The notes under the pieces were generated by a model. It was not told the DNA's origin, did not search any database, and saw nothing but the letters and a program-made list of their open reading frames with translations. This document shows, piece after piece, positions 59,542 through 64,000 of a DNA stretch of 64,000 bases (its first letter is position 1; the number at the start of each line of letters is the position of its first letter). Both the position numbers and the translations under genes were made by a program. This stretch comes from Otis tarda. Lineage: Eukaryota > Chordata > Aves > Otidiformes > Otididae. The DNA lies in NCBI GenBank assembly GCA_026413225.1, contig CM048553.1, forward strand, positions 18,848,501 to 18,912,500, read 5' to 3'.

Positions 59542-61490
59542 TTTGTTTAAATTATCTTTAACATTCTCAAAATGTGGCCCCTCTTGTGCTCAAGTGTTCG
59601 GGTTGTTACTTCACATGTTACTTCATGTGTAATCCTGACAGACTCTTCAAGGAGATTCAGGTGTAAACAAAGACATTAAATATTGTATTAATCATGATTA
59701 AATTGTATTGTAACAGCATACTAGGGTATGAGACAGATCTGTGCGTCTTTTTTTTAGTGATTTTTTTTTTTTTTTTGGTGTTCATGCCTTTGAATCTTTG
59801 GAAAATCAGTTAATACTTGTTCCTTAGCCCCTTATCCACAGAATGGGGATAGTACCTCCTCTTGGTCATGCTTTCTCACCCATGTAATCCTCAGTTTTGA
59901 AATACCTAGTTCTGCAGCTGAGCTCATTCACTGTAAATTTGTGCCTTTGTAGGTCCCCGATCTCCAGCTGCACTGCCATAGAAATGTACTTTGATACATG
60001 AATTTCTCTCTGCTTCAGCTAGCAAATCGGTTAATGCCAGTTAACTGTGGTTGGAGCTGTGTTGCCTGGTTTTAGAAGTTTTCAGCGTTTTACCCCTTGT
60101 AAATATCTTTGCATCGAAAGATTCTTCCTGAAAATCATTAGTTACCCAGTGGCATGCACGTGCTCAGAGGTGACAAGTAGCATCTTCTCCTTTGCCAGAG
60201 ATGCTCTGTCACTATGCTGGCTCGTTTTCCAATGACTCATCTCTTGGGTCACTCCATAGATGAGAGTGCAGAACAAATTGTATTTGAATCCTTTTCTCGA
60301 ATGAAAAGTAAAACTTCAAGTAGTTCCGGAGTCTCTGACCTTTTTGTCACAAATGTTTAAAGTGACACCAGTAATCTGTGCGATGACAAACTGAAAGAGA
60401 ATTGTTGTGTGTGGCTTCTCGTCTGGCTTGTTTGTTCTGTACGCTTCACTGCGTTTCAGACACAGTCGTTTTCATTGATTGACGAGCTGAACACATCCCT
60501 TCATGTGCTGTGCGGGGAGTTTTGGGGTGCAAATACACCAATTAGTAAGGAAATTGAAAAGGCAGACAAATACTGCAAGCACTAAAGAGGAAAGTCAAAA
60601 TGCAAGGGATGTATAGAGAGTTGTTTGGGATTTGTTTTTGTTTTGTTTTTTTTTTTTTTTATTGGACAGCAGCGATGGAGTTTGCCAGTACATTAAATTA
60701 GTAGGCGGTAACTCATATGGTGAATGTCATGGCTTGTTCTGTAATCACTTTACGTTATGTAAAAGCTTGCCATTAGCTGACCTTCAGCCCCGTCAGGGAT
60801 TGAACAGAGTCATTTCCCTCCTGTACCAGTATCATTTGCAATTTCTTTAAAGCTTGCCTATTTCTAAATCCACTTTAATTTTGATTCATCTAGGGATTAG
60901 ATCCACTCTGAAGTAATAATAATTTGCATAATTATTGTTGCTTTTAAGGACTTAGAAACTGGGTTTCCTCAGCTGAATTCTTGGATTTAAGTGTTGTGGG
61001 AAATTGTGTAGTGGTGCCTAACCCTTCCATATTCACAGCTTGTGAAGATTTATTTCAAACACCAGCATTTTTGTAGCTTTCGGGAGTAGAGGCTGGTACA
61101 CTTTGAGATAAGTCTGTAACATAAGTAACTTAAAGCTGAGCACTTCCAGTTTGCATGCTATGGACTAATTAATTGTTCAGTGCGTGGTTATATTCCTTAG
61201 TCAACGTTATCGTGCTTCTCTTGAGGTTCGCTGTGGGGAAGCTAAGCAGATGAAAAAAGGCTATAGAACAGTGAGCTGCTGTAGTTTTGAAATGGAAGTG
61301 TAGCTGAGGTTCTTCCTATCTCCTAGTTACTGTAGAGATGATATCTGTAAATGCTTCTAATTTATCACTGTGGATGCAAGTAAAACTTAAAATTTTTGAA
61401 AATCCTAGTATCACAGGTTTGCTGTCCATTCTTTTGCTTTCTGTCTTTATTAATGTTTCTAGTTTGCAGCTAGGTTTTTTGGGGGTATAC

Positions 61491-61610
61491 TTTTTAACAT
61501 ATAACTTCAAAAATTGTTATATTTTCCAGTCCAAAAAATTTAGAGGGCTACTTTTAACCTGTAGCTTCAAAAATTACTCTATTTTCTGCTCCAGACAGTT
61601 TAGAGGGCTG
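61491..61610 (+). repeat. Two-copy 60-bp tandem duplication
   Basis: Copies at 61491-61550 and 61551-61610 are in exact 60-bp register. Each contains TTTTAAC, CTTCAAAAATT, TATTTTC and TTTAGAGGGCT at the same offset. I count roughly 14-16 differences, so identity is about 75 percent and the duplication is old. The period is a multiple of three, which makes an open frame across it look repetitive, but it lies deep in an intron. Confidence 0.85.
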
Positions 61611-62794
61611 TTATTGCTAAACCTTCCTATACTTTAATTGTTTATTGCCTTATTTTAACTTACATTGCCAAATTTTGGTGGTACAAGTGCTGCCTTAACA
61701 GAACTGTTAGTGACTGTTGGAAAAGCACAATGCAGCACACGCAGTTGTATTCGCACAAAGCGAAGAATAAACCTCTGTCTGTGAGTGTTCATTGCTTTCA
61801 ATAGCCTTTTCAGTAGCTCTGCATATTACAATTCTTAGCACCTAGAATACATTCATATTCATTATAGCAGTACAGTTCAGCCCCTACTCGTGACTTGATT
61901 TTTTTTTTCTTTTCTTCCCCTCATCCCTTCTTCTGCCGGAGCATCAAGTAGAATTATTTTTCTAGTCCTAGTAATGTGTTCTAGAAGATGTTACGGCTCT
62001 TTTCTCAGCGTGATTGAAAATGCATCTTTTGGCTGCTTCCATCCTGTAAGAAACATGTTAAATACTAGAAATACTTAAAGCTTTTTGGAATCTTTCATGA
62101 TGACCCTTGTGGCTATTGAGACTGTGAGGTGCTGGGCGTGTACAGCATGCAATCGTTTGTATGAACAATTAGTGGAAGAACTAATTGGTATGTAGTAGTG
62201 CCATCTTTTAAAAATATGAATACTTGCTTTTTTATTTGAATATGTGGAGGATGGGGGTGGTTGGTTCTTTGGATGCTGGAAATCTGTTTAAAATGCTTTT
62301 TTGTTTACTTGTAGCTTGGCTTTATTATTTGAACACTCATTTAAACCAAATGGGTTTAATATGGGTAAAATACCCATAATTTATTGTAGGAAATCATACT
62401 TACCTGTCTCTTAAATTTAGACTTACTGGTACAATGTGTGTTTTTCACTTATGCACCTAAACAAAAATAGCCTACTTTAAAATAATATTACGAGAGTTTA
62501 GCAAATGATTCCTGTTTCATTCACTCACAGCAAAATCTATAACGGAGTATGATATTCTTTGTCTTTATCTCTAATATACAGTTAACATTCTTACGGCTCC
62601 TCTTTCTTAAAAACAAGCAAAGAAAAGTACATTTGACAGTGTGAATTAATTGGACCCTATTGTTTGTTTGAAAGACTGCAAGTATAAGGTACTTAATCAG
62701 ATTATCCCAATAATCTGAAGATCAGGCAGCTGTTTGGTTTGGGCATTTGATGAATGTATATAATATGCTAATATATGACACGTTACCTTTGTAG

Positions 62795-62953
62795 ATGAAC
62801 CGACTAGTCCTAGTATTGACCATGATATTGCACACATTCCTGCTTCTGCTGTTATTTCTGCGTCTGCTTCTCAAGCACCAGCTATTACAACTGTTCCTCC
62901 CAGTCCCACATCTCCCATCCCTTTAATTCGGCGACAGCTTTCACATGATCATG
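62795..62953 (+). CDS. ARHGAP21: ARHGAP21 coding exon after the giant exon
   Basis: This exon has 159 nt, phase 1 in and 1 out. The acceptor is ACCTTTGTAG and the donor GTGAGT. It encodes [20 protein letters not shown], then [20 protein letters not shown], then [13 protein letters not shown]. Human ARHGAP21 has a close counterpart. The exon is symmetric (53 codons), so it could be a cassette without frame loss. Its content is low-complexity Ser/Pro/Ala with a basic RRQLSHD site. Confidence 0.96.
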
Positions 62954-63124
62954 GTGAGTATTGATTTCCTTTTTTTTTTTTCTTTAATTATTTCCCTCAT
63001 GCAGCTTTTTCCTTTTACACTCTTGAGAGCAGGAGTGAAAAATTGTAAACTCCTTATTGCTTGAAATAAATTGCAAAAATATGATTCAGGTTCTCACATA
63101 CTCAAAAATTTCTATTTGATGTAG

Positions 63125-63227
63125 AATCCATCCGGCCAAGTGTCCTGGATAGCCAGCCTGCTGCAAAAACTGAAAGATCAAAGTCGTATGATGAAGGACT
63201 GGATGACTACAGAGAAGAGGGGAAATC
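63125..63227 (+). CDS. ARHGAP21: ARHGAP21 coding exon ([15 protein letters not shown])
   Basis: This exon has 103 nt, phase 1 in and 2 out, with acceptor TTTGATGTAG and donor GTAAGC. It encodes [20 protein letters not shown] then [15 protein letters not shown]. The block [17 protein letters not shown] is shared with human ARHGAP21; the first part is more diverged. The intron before it is only 171 nt and the one after it only 90 nt. Confidence 0.96.
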
Positions 63228-63317
63228 GTAAGCTCGTTAAAGAGATCAGTTAATTTGGAGATCTTTTTATTTTGATTGTAGACAATCTCATTTTAACATT
63301 TGTTTTTCTCCCAACAG

Positions 63318-63354
63318 GTCCATTAAGCATGTATCTAGTTTAAAGGGGATTAAG
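63318..63354 (+). CDS. ARHGAP21: ARHGAP21 37-nt coding exon
   Basis: This short exon, phase 2 in and 0 out, lies between TCTCCCAACAG and GTAGGT. It completes a split Ser codon and encodes SSIKHVSSLKGIK, matching SFKHVSSLKGIK in human. It sits just ahead of the PH domain. Confidence 0.95.
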
Positions 63355-63912
63355 GTAGGTACATATGTATATAAGAACTCCTAAGAATTACACATACTAC
63401 TGTGACAAGTTGTATGAATTATACAACTCAGTTATACAAAGTGATGTGTTAAACACAGACATGAAATTTATTGCAATTACTACTCATCAGATTGTTCTTA
63501 ATTTTGATTGGTTTTGATATTTAAATAGATTCTGATATTTTTCCCCAATTGGTGCTATAGGCATCATATAAGTAAACATGGTCTCTTTTTTTCTTGGTTC
63601 TCCATATGGTCCTTGATTTTTTTCATTTTCCTCAGCTTCTGTAAACAAAGCATATCTATGGCGTGCTTTTGTAAAAACTTACTAATAAGAGTCTGAGACT
63701 CCTGCGGTTTCTCACAGTATTCTTGGGATGTGTAAGGTCACTATTGTTGTGTGGGAACTTTAGAAATCATATTTTCCCAGGGGGATATTCTTAGGGGCTT
63801 TTTGCTGAATGAAGTGTGAGCTTTTAAAGAGAGAAACATATTGAATGTAGATATTGTACAGAAACATATTTAGAAGTACACTGTGAAGTTATTTCTGTGA
63901 TATTTTCTTTAG

Positions 63913-64000
63913 GTCTCAGACAGCCAGAAATCTTCAGAAGACTCTGGTTCCCGAAAAGATTCTTCTTCTGAGGTCTTTGGTGATGCCTCCAAGGAAGGAT
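63913..64000 (+). CDS. ARHGAP21: ARHGAP21 coding exon, cut by window edge (start of PH domain)
   Basis: The acceptor is ATTTTCTTTAG, phase 0. The visible 88 nt encode [20 protein letters not shown] then VFGDASKEG plus one base, probably the T of the Trp codon that opens the PH domain (EGWLHF in human). Human has [20 protein letters not shown] at this point. The PH domain, with the ARF1-binding region, and the RhoGAP domain continue beyond the window. Confidence 0.95.

Larger units (their letters stand above)
51062..62794 (+). other. ARHGAP21: ARHGAP21 intron after the giant exon
   Basis: This 11.7-kb intron contains a minus-strand CR1 3' end (52122-52336), a decayed plus-strand CR1 reverse-transcriptase fossil (about 58600-59541), a long C-run (55652-55669), a G9 run (53644-53652), several T-runs and a 60-bp tandem duplication (61491-61610). 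No exon is evident inside. Confidence 0.85.
62954..63912 (+). other. ARHGAP21: Three short ARHGAP21 introns
   Basis: The stretch between the last four exons consists of introns of 171 nt (62954-63124), 90 nt (63228-63317) and 558 nt (63355-63912). All have GT-AG ends. The dense packing contrasts with the multi-kilobase introns upstream. Nothing else is recognisable in them. Confidence 0.85.

Overview
This 64 kb window is vertebrate genomic DNA, almost certainly from a bird. It is AT-rich, mostly intronic, has no operon-like gene packing, and carries several 3' ends of the CR1 LINE family that dominates avian genomes. All confidently supported coding sequence belongs to one gene on the + strand, ARHGAP21, a large Rho GTPase-activating protein that acts at the Golgi and at cell junctions.

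Eleven coding exons of ARHGAP21 can be placed to the base from GT-AG splice sites, reading-frame continuity and recognised protein sequence: 8854-9036, 15578-15602, 29521-29613, 33511-33589, 39214-39268, 47588-47617, 49114-51061, 62795-62953, 63125-63227, 63318-63354 and 63913-64000 (cut by the window edge). Together they give 2800 nt (933 codons plus one base) without a stop. The first five exons build the N-terminal PDZ domain. A 10-codon exon and one giant 1948-nt exon follow, the latter encoding a long Ser/Thr/Pro/Gln-rich, probably disordered region. Four smaller exons then lead to the edge of the PH domain. The start codon and about 20 N-terminal residues lie upstream of the window; the PH and RhoGAP domains lie downstream.

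Region by region: 1-8853 is the end of an upstream intron and holds several antisense coding-like stretches, possibly a fossil gene. 9037-15577 holds one CR1 copy. 15603-29520 is the longest intron and the repeat-rich one: a CR1 endonuclease fossil, four CR1 3' ends in both orientations, a CpG-enriched patch with a good CTCF-like motif, and a 200-bp G/T-rich tract. 29614-49113 is split by small exons and contains one very old CR1-type remnant. 51062-62794 holds a CR1 3' end, a decayed CR1 reverse-transcriptase fossil, a long C-run and a 60-bp tandem duplication.

I see no tRNA, rRNA, CRISPR array or second intact gene, and no convincing undescribed system. The points most worth a second look are the antisense coding-like remnants at 3.5-7.9 kb, the two tiny ARHGAP21 exons, the CTCF-like patch near 18.1 kb and the inverted CR1 pair near 23.3-24.5 kb.
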